A stretch of DNA of 64,000 bases from Anaerosalibacter sp. Marseille-P3206 (GTDB taxonomy: Bacteria; Bacillota; Clostridia; Tissierellales; Sporanaerobacteraceae). This document shows positions 38,687-46,464 of this stretch, piece by piece. How positions within the stretch are numbered: position 1 is the stretch's first letter; every line of letters starts with the position of its first letter. The DNA lies in the NCBI RefSeq assembly GCF_900155565.1, contig NZ_FUHM01000002.1, positions 1,736,001 to 1,800,000 of the forward strand, written 5' to 3'. A program made the position numbers and the translations under genes. Under the pieces are notes generated by a model. The model saw nothing but the letters and a program-made list of their open reading frames with translations. It was not told the origin of the DNA and made no database searches.

Positions 38687-39958
38687 TTATGTAGAAGAAC
38701 GCCTTCTTATCCTATTGTATCTATACAGGAAATGATTATGTCCTGTAATCTTTACGCATCTTTCTAGTTCTATACGAAAAGTATTATATAGCGAATCATC
38801 TGACATATAAATAAAAATTGGACGAATTTTTTTAAAAATATAATTTTCTAATTCTTCAAAGGAGGCATTACTGTTTTTTAATAGATAGAATTTATAGATA
38901 ACATTAAATACATCTGGATAATTCTCTTCATTATAGTTTGCTTCCTTTGCTTCTAATGGGACATCTATTCCTGTAATGGTAGAAATCACATTCAAATAAA
39001 TTGCTGTGGGTAAAAAGAGTTCTTTAGATTCATTCAGTACAAACAATAGAAGCTCAAATGCAAATTCATATTCTTTCCTTTTTAAATAACCTATAGCAGT
39101 ATTGTATATGTATATAATTATTTGTTTCTTATCTTTATGTATATGTTTTTTGAAGAGAGGCAATATTTGTTTTACTTCATCATTCCATTCATTTGACTTC
39201 ATTTCATCTATTAAGTCTAATTTAATAGAGTAAGTTCTTAATAATCCAAGAATATTATCTTTTTCCATATAGATTTTTTGGACTTTTAATAAATTCTCTG
39301 TGGCTTCAAGATAGTATTTTTTTCTTATGAGAGTATTTATATAATTACATTGAAGTCGAAGAGATTTAATGTTTTGCAAACTGACAACTTGGTTTATTTC
39401 TTCTAAGTCTTTTAAATTGCCAAAATTATAAAAGTAACTATGTATTCTATCGGCTAGTATTAGCTGTATGCTGGATTCATATATTGGGAGTAGTTCTAAG
39501 CATTTTTTTATATCCTCTTCTAAATCAACTGTCAAAAAATTTTGTATAAGATTAATTACGTATATGAGTTCCTTTTCGAGTACAAAGTTTTCGTAAGGGG
39601 TAAGAGCTTTCGTATAATCAATAATTAAGTTATTTAATAATTCATCATTATAATTTTCAAAAGCATCGATGATCTTTTTATGAAACTTCTCATGTATTAC
39701 TGATAGGTCTTTTTCATAATTGTATTCTAGTCCCAATTTTTTAAGTAGTTCATCATATATGTCATCATTTTTAATGATTTTTGTATTTTCTATGGCAGAA
39801 AGAGTAGTAGGAGAACATATATACTCTTCATCGTCTTTGACGAAGTCATTTATACCCCATGAATCAGGATGGCTCTCTTTATAGTAATTTGTTCTATAAA
39901 ATTTAATTACAAGACCTAATTTCATTTTATGATCATTAGGAATATCTAGAAAAACCAT
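38687..39958 (-). CDS. RRNPP-type regulator (HTH plus TPR), divergent from the RiPP genes
   Basis: The protein has 423 residues. An N-terminal XRE-like helix-turn-helix (about 12-78, LGLVIKFYRTNYY, CSPTTLSAIENTKII) is followed by about 330 residues of helical TPR-like repeats. This is the Rgg/PlcR/ComR (RRNPP) plan, in which a short secreted peptide is re-imported and binds the TPR part. It is transcribed away from the precursor-rSAM-ABC genes across a 240-bp gap. The most economical reading is that it controls them. No separate signalling-peptide gene was recognised; the precursor ORFs themselves are candidates. Confidence 0.8.
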   Translation of the reverse strand: MVFLDIPNDHKMKLGLVIKFYRTNYYKESHPDSWGINDFVKDDEEYICSPTTLSAIENTKIIKNDDIYDELLKKLGLEYNYEKDLSVIHEKFHKKIIDAFENYNDELLNNLIIDYTKALTPYENFVLEKELIYVINLIQNFLTVDLEEDIKKCLELLPIYESSIQLILADRIHSYFYNFGNLKDLEEINQVVSLQNIKSLRLQCNYINTLIRKKYYLEATENLLKVQKIYMEKDNILGLLRTYSIKLDLIDEMKSNEWNDEVKQILPLFKKHIHKDKKQIIIYIYNTAIGYLKRKEYEFAFELLLFVLNESKELFLPTAIYLNVISTITGIDVPLEAKEANYNEENYPDVFNVIYKFYLLKNSNASFEELENYIFKKIRPIFIYMSDDSLYNTFRIELERCVKITGHNHFLYRYNRIRRRSST

Positions 39959-39976
39959 TTAAACACCCCTCTTATA

Positions 39977-40128
39977 AACATATGTTTTATAAATTGAATA
40001 TAAAAATATTACAAAGGTTTTAATAAAATAATATGTCAATTACGTAATTATATTTATGCAGTCAAAAAAGTCAAGAATGTTTGCAAAATTAGCAACGAAA
40101 AAAAAGTTATGCTAATTTCAACATATGT
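39977..40128. promoter_or_regulatory. Divergent control region with paired AACATATGT motifs
   Basis: AAACATATGTTT (39977-39988) lies next to the regulator start, and AACATATGT recurs at 40120-40128 on the precursor side. The two could be operators of the RRNPP regulator. The motif is short and AT-rich, so chance is possible. Confidence 0.35.
40061..40110 (+). repeat. Duplicated precursor-promoter segment (copy 1 of 2)
   Basis: The roughly 48 bp beginning GTCAAAAAAGTCAAG and running to AAAAGTTAT are repeated with few changes at 40320-40367. In copy 2 this upstream segment is fused directly to the conserved 3' part of the precursor gene. It contains a promoter-like run ending TATGCT (copy 1) or TATAAT (copy 2). 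Confidence 0.75.
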
Positions 40129-40198
40129 AACTCTAAAATTGCTAAACTCTATATAGAATAAAAAACTCAATTCAAATATCATGAAAGGAGGTTTAAGT

Positions 40199-40273
40199 AT
40201 GACTATTGTTAGAACTGGTAAGGCTTATAATCAACCATGTGATGTTAACTTCTTCTGTAAAATAAAAAAATAA
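40199..40273 (+). CDS. RiPP precursor peptide 1 (24 residues, two NxxC motifs)
   Basis: A perfect AAAGGAGG site lies 7 bp before the ATG. The 24-residue product starts MTIVRTGKAY and continues NQPC-DV-NFFC before a basic KIKK end. The only cysteines are C14 and C20, and each is the last residue of an NxxC motif (N11-C14, N17-C20). NxxC is the motif in which streptococcal rSAM enzymes join Cys to the beta-carbon of Asn (ranthipeptide thioether). The leader is at most about 10 residues, short for a RiPP. Followed within 260 bp by the rSAM gene. Too short for standard gene callers. Confidence 0.8.
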   Translation: MTIVRTGKAYNQPCDVNFFCKIKK

Positions 40274-40334
40274 CAATTAAAAATTGAGTGTACATTACAT
40301 TAAAATCATATTACAAATAGGTAAAAAAGTCAAA

Positions 40335-40412
40335 ATGTTTGAAAAATTAACAATGAAAAAAAGTTATAATCAACCATGTGATGTTAACTTCTTCTGTAAA
40401 ATAAAAGGGTAA
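40335..40412 (+). CDS. RiPP precursor peptide 2 (duplicate core, altered leader)
   Basis: The 42 bases encoding Y-N-Q-P-C-D-V-N-F-F-C-K-I-K are identical to those of precursor 1. Upstream, the frame continues into the duplicated promoter segment, giving MFEKLTMKKS as the leader (ATG at 40335, or 40353 for a 19-residue form). There is no strong ribosome site. It may be a decayed duplicate produced by recombination, or a second precursor with a different leader. The -10-like TATAAT here also encodes Tyr-Asn of the core. Confidence 0.5.
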   Translation: MFEKLTMKKSYNQPCDVNFFCKIKG

Positions 40413-40472
40413 AAGAATGGAGTACTAAATAATACATCATTGAAAGCATTTTTTTATGTTGATTGAGTAGTA

Positions 40473-40506
40473 TCTATGCTTGTTATATCTTTATAACAAG
40501 CATAGA
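40473..40506 (+). promoter_or_regulatory. 14-bp perfect stem-loop between precursors and maturase
   Basis: TCTATGCTTGTTAT (40473-40486) and ATAACAAGCATAGA (40493-40506) pair exactly around a 6-base loop. No T run follows, so it is more likely a processing or stability hairpin, or partial attenuator, than a full terminator. Such an element would favour peptide over enzyme expression. Confidence 0.7.
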
Positions 40507-40528
40507 TGGTTTACTAGGAGGTGGTTAT

Positions 40529-41818
40529 ATGGAATTAAGTCAATATAGTATATTAACGAAAAAAGGAAATGATTATTTATTAATTAATACTAAAACTGGC
40601 TATGTCGTGAAAATATATGGTGACATTGAAAAGTTGAAATTTGAAAAAATTATAAATACGAAATTTGATTTCGATGATTCTGATAATTTCTATTCTGAAT
40701 TATTAGAAATGGGTTTTATCGTTGAAGATTTTAAAAATGAGTTTAAACAAGTGAAAAGTAATTTTGATTATTATTTTTCATCAGATTATTTTTTAAGGTT
40801 AACTTTAATAGTGACAGAAAATTGTAATTTTAAATGTAAATATTGTTATGAGGAACATAATAATATTTCTTTTACTAAAGAATTATATAATGCAATATAT
40901 AATACTATCGAAACTGGTATTGTTAATGGTAGATATAAGAATATAGAAATTAATTTTTTTGGTGGTGAGCCAATGCTTCAATATTCACCTATAATAGATT
41001 TTTTAAAAAAATTAAACGAACTAATTTTAGAACATAGAGATGTAAACCTTTCATGTACTATGGTTACAAATGGATATTTTTTAACATTACCTAAATACGA
41101 AATTTTATCTAAATTAGGAATAAAAAATTACCAAATAACAGTTGATGGTATGCAAAAAGACCATGATTTATATAGACCATTAGTAAATGGTGAAGGAACT
41201 TGGAGTATAATTATAAACAATTTAAAAGATATATTAAAAAGCAAGGTGAAATCAAACATTTATTTACGTAGCAACATTAATAGTGATATATCAAAAAAAT
41301 ATTTTGACTTTCTATATTATATTAAGAAAAACTTAGACAATAATTTTATATTGCAACTAAGTCCTATTAAAAAGTTTAGTGAAAATGTAATTGGATGTAG
41401 TAATGATGAAAATATTGATGAAATTATTACTTCAATATACGATAAAAGCAAAGAATTAAATATAAAAACTATGATGCAACATGGATTAGATTTTGGTTGT
41501 ATGGCATGTAAAATGGCATTACCTAATAGCTATGTTATTGATCCTTATGGGAATCTTTCTAAATGTAGTGTTTATTTTAAAGATGATATAACAAAAGTCG
41601 GTAAAATTATGGAAGATGGGTTATTACTTTTTAATGAAAAATTATCTTTATGGGATAATGATAAATTAGATTCGAAATGTGAGAACTGCAAACTATTTCC
41701 ACTTTGTGGGAATAGAAGTTGTCCATACGTAAAAATAAAAAGTCTCAATTCTGAAAGTTGTGAACCGAATAAGAATATAGATACGATTAAAAAATTAGCT
41801 ATGAAAGGATTGATATAA
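40529..41818 (+). CDS. Radical SAM/SPASM peptide maturase
   Basis: The protein has 429 residues from the ATG at 40529 behind AGGAGG; the 22 codons before it overlap the stem-loop. An N-terminal region of about 90 residues may bind the precursor. The rSAM cluster motif CX3CX2C is C99, C103 and C106 (CNFKCKYC), with FFGGEP at 143-148. The SPASM domain has cysteines C324, C327, C346 (with G341), C384, C387, C393, C398 and C411 for two auxiliary clusters. This class makes thioether or C-C crosslinks in RiPPs such as sacti- and ranthipeptides. Given the NxxC cores, Cys-to-Asn thioethers are the leading guess. Stop and exporter start overlap (TAATG). Confidence 0.9.
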   Translation: MELSQYSILTKKGNDYLLINTKTGYVVKIYGDIEKLKFEKIINTKFDFDDSDNFYSELLEMGFIVEDFKNEFKQVKSNFDYYFSSDYFLRLTLIVTENCNFKCKYCYEEHNNISFTKELYNAIYNTIETGIVNGRYKNIEINFFGGEPMLQYSPIIDFLKKLNELILEHRDVNLSCTMVTNGYFLTLPKYEILSKLGIKNYQITVDGMQKDHDLYRPLVNGEGTWSIIINNLKDILKSKVKSNIYLRSNINSDISKKYFDFLYYIKKNLDNNFILQLSPIKKFSENVIGCSNDENIDEIITSIYDKSKELNIKTMMQHGLDFGCMACKMALPNSYVIDPYGNLSKCSVYFKDDITKVGKIMEDGLLLFNEKLSLWDNDKLDSKCENCKLFPLCGNRSCPYVKIKSLNSESCEPNKNIDTIKKLAMKGLI

Positions 41819-43437
41819 TGAAAAAAAATAATAGTTATTTAAGTCTAAAAAGAAATATAGAAGGAATTTTCCCTCATCAAGTTGCTTCTTATTTTTTATC
41901 TGTGATAAACGCTCTATTAAACACCTATTTAATACTGTTAATGCAAAAATTAATTGATTCAGTATCAACTAATAGCGATATTACTCCTATTTTAAAGAGA
42001 TTTGGGATAGTAATTTTACTATTCCTTATAGAAACATTTATAAATCAGTATTTTTTCAGAGAAACAACTATATTAGGTAGTAATAAAGTACAAACAATCT
42101 TATTTGATAAATTATTAAATAAAGATATAAGTTTTTTCTCAAAACAACAAACCGGAGCTCTCAATTCTTTGCTGACTAATGATGCTGAAAATGTTGCAGA
42201 TTGGATGTCTTCTGGAGTGTTAATAATGCTGATACAATCAACATCTTTTATAATAACATTAGGACTAATGGTTAGATATAGTTTAATCGTAACTTCTATT
42301 TTGGTAGTACTTATTGTAGTTTGTTTTTTAGGGACAAATATTGTATCTAATTCCATATCAAAAGCTACTGAAAAATCCTATGAAATTAAAGGTGAGGTAA
42401 ATCAATTTATATTAGAAAGTTTAAAAACAGTAAATGTTATAAAGGTGCTTAAAAAAGAAGGTTATTTTTATAATAGATTTAGCCAATTAGTCAATGAGAA
42501 AAAATTTAAAGTTGATAGAAAGGTAGCTGCACTTTATGCTGTATATATTTCTATTTATGCTATGCTTTCGTGGATAGTGCCTTTTGTGGCTATTGGTCTA
42601 GGTGTTTGGTTGACGGCTCAAGGGAAATTAACAATAGGTACTGTAATAGCACTTTATGCATTGGTAGGCAGACTTCAAGAACCAGTTCGAATTTTAGCTG
42701 AATCCATTAGCGATAAAAAGGTCGCAATGAAACTAGCAGACAGACTAAATATAATATTAAATAATGACAGAAAAAAGGAAGGAGAAAGAGAAATTTCAGG
42801 TTTTGAAGTATTAGATGTCAACATACCTTCTTTTTCATATGACGAGAAGGAGATATTAAAGGATTTAAACATTGAAATCAAGCCTAGTGATGTATTAATT
42901 GTAAAAGGTGAAAGTGGTAGCGGAAAATCAACTTTAGCAAATCTTATAATGGGAATTTTGCCTTTTGATAAAGGAAATATTAAAATAAATGGTGATAATA
43001 TTAAAAGTATTAATAAAAGTTCATGGTGGGAACATGCTTTAATCCAAGGACAAGATCAATTAATATTAGAAGGTACCTTATATGAAAACTTAACATTAGG
43101 TGATGAGTATACAGACAATGAAATTAACGAAGTCATTTCTATAGTTTGTCTAGATGATTTTGTAAATGAATATGGTTTAAATTACAAAATTGATGAAAGT
43201 GGTAAAAATATAAGTGGAGGTCAGAAACAACGTATTTCTTTGGCGAGAATTTTATTGAGGAAGCCAAAATTATTGATAATGGATGAGCCAACATCTGCTC
43301 TCGATGCTGAAACATCTAATCGATTAGTTCAAAACATTATAGAGTTTGCAAATGAAAATGATATGGCTCTATTAATAATATCTCATGGAGATGAATTTGA
43401 TAAATATGCCACTTCCCAATTAAACTTAGCATATTAA
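41818..43437 (+). CDS. Peptide-exporter ABC transporter (fused TM-ATPase, no C39 peptidase)
   Basis: The protein has 539 residues. Five to six membrane helices in the first about 300 residues precede an ATPase domain with GESGSGKST, ISGGQKQRI and [12 protein letters not shown]. It lacks an N-terminal C39 peptidase domain, so leader removal (if any) needs another protease. A helix-rich exporter directly coupled to the maturase (1-base overlap) should export the modified peptide. The ATPase lies near 340-530. Ends 11 bp before dispersed repeat R10. Confidence 0.88.
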   Translation: MKKNNSYLSLKRNIEGIFPHQVASYFLSVINALLNTYLILLMQKLIDSVSTNSDITPILKRFGIVILLFLIETFINQYFFRETTILGSNKVQTILFDKLLNKDISFFSKQQTGALNSLLTNDAENVADWMSSGVLIMLIQSTSFIITLGLMVRYSLIVTSILVVLIVVCFLGTNIVSNSISKATEKSYEIKGEVNQFILESLKTVNVIKVLKKEGYFYNRFSQLVNEKKFKVDRKVAALYAVYISIYAMLSWIVPFVAIGLGVWLTAQGKLTIGTVIALYALVGRLQEPVRILAESISDKKVAMKLADRLNIILNNDRKKEGEREISGFEVLDVNIPSFSYDEKEILKDLNIEIKPSDVLIVKGESGSGKSTLANLIMGILPFDKGNIKINGDNIKSINKSSWWEHALIQGQDQLILEGTLYENLTLGDEYTDNEINEVISIVCLDDFVNEYGLNYKIDESGKNISGGQKQRISLARILLRKPKLLIMDEPTSALDAETSNRLVQNIIEFANENDMALLIISHGDEFDKYATSQLNLAY

Positions 43438-43447
43438 AAGAATCAAT

Positions 43448-43482
43448 AAATATAGCCCCCGGCACTAACTTACTAACCTTTG
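43448..43482 (+). repeat. Dispersed repeat copy R10 (last plus-oriented copy)
   Basis: Full core, then ACTAACCTTTG. It marks the downstream border of the RiPP locus. Confidence 0.95.
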
Positions 43483-43550
43483 GTGACAAAAGTAACCTTA
43501 TCAACTGTTGACATTGTCGACAAAATATGATAACATTTGCAATGGAAATT

Positions 43551-43640
43551 AAGCCATGAAGGCTTTAACGTTTAATGACTACGGATAATAACCCATGAAG
43601 GGATGTTTAAAAGACAGCTCTATTCATGGGTTGTTTTTTT
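43551..43640 (+). promoter_or_regulatory. Leader attenuator of the FecCD-type importer operon
   Basis: A terminator hairpin (AACCCATGAA 43590-43599 with TTCATGGGTT 43623-43632, then GTTTTTTT) stands 58 bp before the first gene. Upstream, AAGCC-ATGAA-GGCTT (43551-43565) is a small hairpin. The left arm of the terminator can alternatively fold as CCC-ATGAA-GGG (43592-43602), giving two hairpins with the same ATGAA loop. This looks like a ligand-controlled attenuator. No known riboswitch class was matched. Confidence 0.6.
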
Positions 43641-43698
43641 GTCTAAAAAGTAAAAAAATGCAAATTGTATACATAAGAAATTAAGGAGTGAATTGGAT

Positions 43699-44781
43699 AT
43701 GAATCAGGAAGTGTATGCAAAAAATAAGACACATAATACTGGCCAATATAAAAAATTTATAAGAAAAAAAAGGCTTATAATTTTAGGCTTAATTGTTTCA
43801 GTTCTTGTTTTGGCTGTTTTGGCAATTAATGCTGGTTCTTCAAAGCTTAATCCAAAGCAGGTTTTGGATGCAATACTAGGAAAAGGTAGCGATATTTCAG
43901 ATATAGTAATTTGGCGTATACGTTTACCTAGGGTTTTAGCTGGGATAATTGCAGGAGCAGGTTTGTCAGTAGCTGGTTGTGTAATGCAAAACAATTTAAG
44001 AAATCCTTTGGCTTCTCCATCAACTTTGGGGATATCAAATGCAGCGGCATTTGGAGCAAACTTGGCTATTATAGTATTTGGTGCTGGTAGCACTCATAGT
44101 TCTAGTGCGGATGCTGTAAATATAAGCAATCCATATTTAGTTACTATTTCTGCTTTTGTATGTGCTATGGCAGCAGTTTTTATTGTAATAATGCTTGCAA
44201 AGTTGCGTGGATTTAGGCCAGAAGCTATAGTTTTAGCAGGAATAGCAATTGGTTCTCTTTTTTCCGCTGGAACTATTTTAGTTCAGTACTTTGCACAGGA
44301 TACAAAAGTAGCAGCAGCAGTTTTTTGGTCTTTTGGAGATCTTGGTCGAGTTTCTTGGAAAGAAGTAATCATTTTGGCATGTGTTGTTGGTTCATCAATA
44401 ATATATTTTATGTTTAGAAGATGGGATTATAATGCTTTTGACAGTGGTGAAGAATCTGCAAAAAGTCTTGGTGTTAATGTAGAAAGAGTACGTTTTGAAG
44501 GGATGTTAATATCATCTTTAATTACTGCAGTTGCAGTTTCATTCCTAGGCATTATCGGATTTATTGGACTTATAGGGCCTCAAATAATGAGAAGGTTTAT
44601 AGGAGGGGATCATCGTTTCTTGATCCCAGCTTCAGCACTTATGGGTTCATTAATTCTTTTATTATCTGATACTGTAGCAAGAACAATTATTGCACCAGTG
44701 GTATTACCTGTAGGTGTTATTACATCTTTTCTAGGGGCACCATTGTTCTTATATTTATTAATAAGGGGGTATGAAAATTGA
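43699..44781 (+). CDS. FecCD-family ABC permease
   Basis: The protein has 360 residues from the ATG at 43699 (AAGGAG 10 bp upstream; TTG at 43693 also possible). About nine to ten helices with the FecCD/BtuC signatures RLPRVLAGIIAGAGLSVAGCVMQ, NPLASPSTLGIS and GFIGLIGPQIMR. Imports iron-siderophore, heme, cobalamin or similar chelates; which one cannot be told. First gene of a four-gene operon. Confidence 0.92.
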   Translation: MNQEVYAKNKTHNTGQYKKFIRKKRLIILGLIVSVLVLAVLAINAGSSKLNPKQVLDAILGKGSDISDIVIWRIRLPRVLAGIIAGAGLSVAGCVMQNNLRNPLASPSTLGISNAAAFGANLAIIVFGAGSTHSSSADAVNISNPYLVTISAFVCAMAAVFIVIMLAKLRGFRPEAIVLAGIAIGSLFSAGTILVQYFAQDTKVAAAVFWSFGDLGRVSWKEVIILACVVGSSIIYFMFRRWDYNAFDSGEESAKSLGVNVERVRFEGMLISSLITAVAVSFLGIIGFIGLIGPQIMRRFIGGDHRFLIPASALMGSLILLLSDTVARTIIAPVVLPVGVITSFLGAPLFLYLLIRGYEN

Positions 44782-45533
44782 CGATTTTGTCTGTTAATGG
44801 ATTGGAATTTAAATACTCTAGTCATTCAGTTTTAAACGGTGTATCTTTTTCTTTGGAAAAAGGAGAATGTTTAGCTATACTCGGAACAAATGGAACTGGA
44901 AAATCCACCTTATTAAAATGTCTAAACAGAATTTTAAAGCCGCAAATGGGTACTGTTCTTATTGAGGATAGTGATATTAAGGAATTGAATAGGATAGAAT
45001 TGGCGAAAAAAATAGTCTATGTTTCTCAAAATGGTAGAAGTTCTAGAAGTACTGTTTTTGACACAATACTACTGGGAAGAAAACCATATATAAAATGGGA
45101 CGTTACAAAAAATGATTTAGATATAGTAAATAATGTTATTAAAACCCTAGGTCTTGAGGATTATTCCTTGAGATATACAGATGAGTTAAGTGGTGGAGAA
45201 CTTCAAAAGGTATTGATAGGAAGGGCACTTGCTCAGGAGCCAGAGGTACTTATGCTTGATGAACCTACAAGTAGCCTTGACTTAAAAAATCAACTAGAAG
45301 TAATAAATATAATAAAAGAAATAGTTAGGGAAAAACAAATAGCTGCTATAGTGACAATACATGATTTAAATTTAGCACTTAGATTTGCAGATAAGTTTAT
45401 GTTTCTAAAGGATGGTAAGGTTTTTACTGCTGGGGGAATGGAGATAATGACTCCTGAAAATATAGAAAAGGTTTATTCAGTGCCTGTAAACATTGAAACA
45501 TATAATAACAATCCAGTTGTAATACCTTTGTAA
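44778..45533 (+). CDS. FecE/BtuD-family ABC ATPase
   Basis: The protein has 251 residues with a TTG start overlapping the permease stop by 4 bp (AGGGGG 8 bp upstream). GTNGTGKST, LSGGELQKV, VLMLDEPTSSLDLKNQ and the TIHDLNLALRFAD switch are as in FepC/BtuD. Confidence 0.92.
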   Translation: MTILSVNGLEFKYSSHSVLNGVSFSLEKGECLAILGTNGTGKSTLLKCLNRILKPQMGTVLIEDSDIKELNRIELAKKIVYVSQNGRSSRSTVFDTILLGRKPYIKWDVTKNDLDIVNNVIKTLGLEDYSLRYTDELSGGELQKVLIGRALAQEPEVLMLDEPTSSLDLKNQLEVINIIKEIVREKQIAAIVTIHDLNLALRFADKFMFLKDGKVFTAGGMEIMTPENIEKVYSVPVNIETYNNNPVVIPL

Positions 45534-45568
45534 AATATGAACTTAAAATAGAAAGAAGGTGAATTAGA

Positions 45569-46450
45569 ATGATGGATGTAGAATTTTTTAAATCACAATG
45601 GCAAAAGGCTGTAGAAAAATCTATATATCTTAGCTCATGCAATAGTGCTAGAACAACAAATGCACAAAAAATAGCAAATTTCTGGGATGATAAATCTGCT
45701 AAATATGATGATTCATGTGCTCAAGATTATAGAAGGGTAGAGAAGGTATTAGATATATTACACAATGAAAATTATATTAACAAAGAATCATCTGTTCTTG
45801 AAATAGCAAGTGGAACTGGGATATATACAATACCAATTTCAAAGTGTGTAAAGGATGTAGTTACAATAGATATTTCTAAAAAGATGATAGAAGTTCTTAA
45901 TGAAAAAGCTAATAAAGCTGGGGCTAAAAATATAGCACCTTTAAATGAAAATTGGAATGAATTAAATTTAAAGGAAAAGGGACTTTATAAAAAATTTGAT
46001 TTAGTATTGTCAGCGCTTAATCCTTCAATAAAAGACTTTGATGCTCTAAATAAAATGAATGAGGCTTCAAAGGGAGCCTGTTGTCTTGTGAGTTGGGCAG
46101 GTCCTGTTGAAGACAAAGTAGCTAGTGATTTAAGTAGTATAATATTGGATGAAAAAGATAGTAAAAAACTACAGAGAAGAGCGTTCGATATAATATATTC
46201 ATTTTCTATATTATACTCAATGGGATATTTCCCTAAAATTGATTATGTAGATTTTGGTTATACAATTGAGGAAAGTTATGATGAGGCAGTAGATAGACTG
46301 TGTAAAAAATACTCTGCTTATGTTGATGAAAATATAAAAGTAAAAGATAAAATCACTAAATACATAGAGGAAAATATAGTTGATGGAGTATTTAGAGAGT
46401 CTTTAAAATCAAAGATAGGCATAATTACTTGGCAAGTTAAAAATATATAA
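45569..46450 (+). CDS. Class I SAM-dependent methyltransferase within the importer operon
   Basis: The protein has 293 residues. SAM-binding motif I is near 92-104 (VLEIASGTGIYTI), motif II Asp near 117 (TIDIS), and a later DLVLSALNPS fits motif post-II. It lies between the ATPase and binding-protein genes, so it very likely acts on the imported compound, its chelator or the sensor. Such methyltransferases are seen in some FecCD clusters; substrate unknown. ATG at 45569 or 45572. Confidence 0.85.
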   Translation: MMDVEFFKSQWQKAVEKSIYLSSCNSARTTNAQKIANFWDDKSAKYDDSCAQDYRRVEKVLDILHNENYINKESSVLEIASGTGIYTIPISKCVKDVVTIDISKKMIEVLNEKANKAGAKNIAPLNENWNELNLKEKGLYKKFDLVLSALNPSIKDFDALNKMNEASKGACCLVSWAGPVEDKVASDLSSIILDEKDSKKLQRRAFDIIYSFSILYSMGYFPKIDYVDFGYTIEESYDEAVDRLCKKYSAYVDENIKVKDKITKYIEENIVDGVFRESLKSKIGIITWQVKNI

Positions 46451-46464
46451 GGGAGGAAAATTAT

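Noticed and set aside
40077-40115. Micro-ORF MFAKLATKKKLC upstream of precursor 1 as a signalling peptide
   Set aside because: No ribosome site, and it lies in the presumed promoter; it is noted only because copy 2 extends the same frame into the core.
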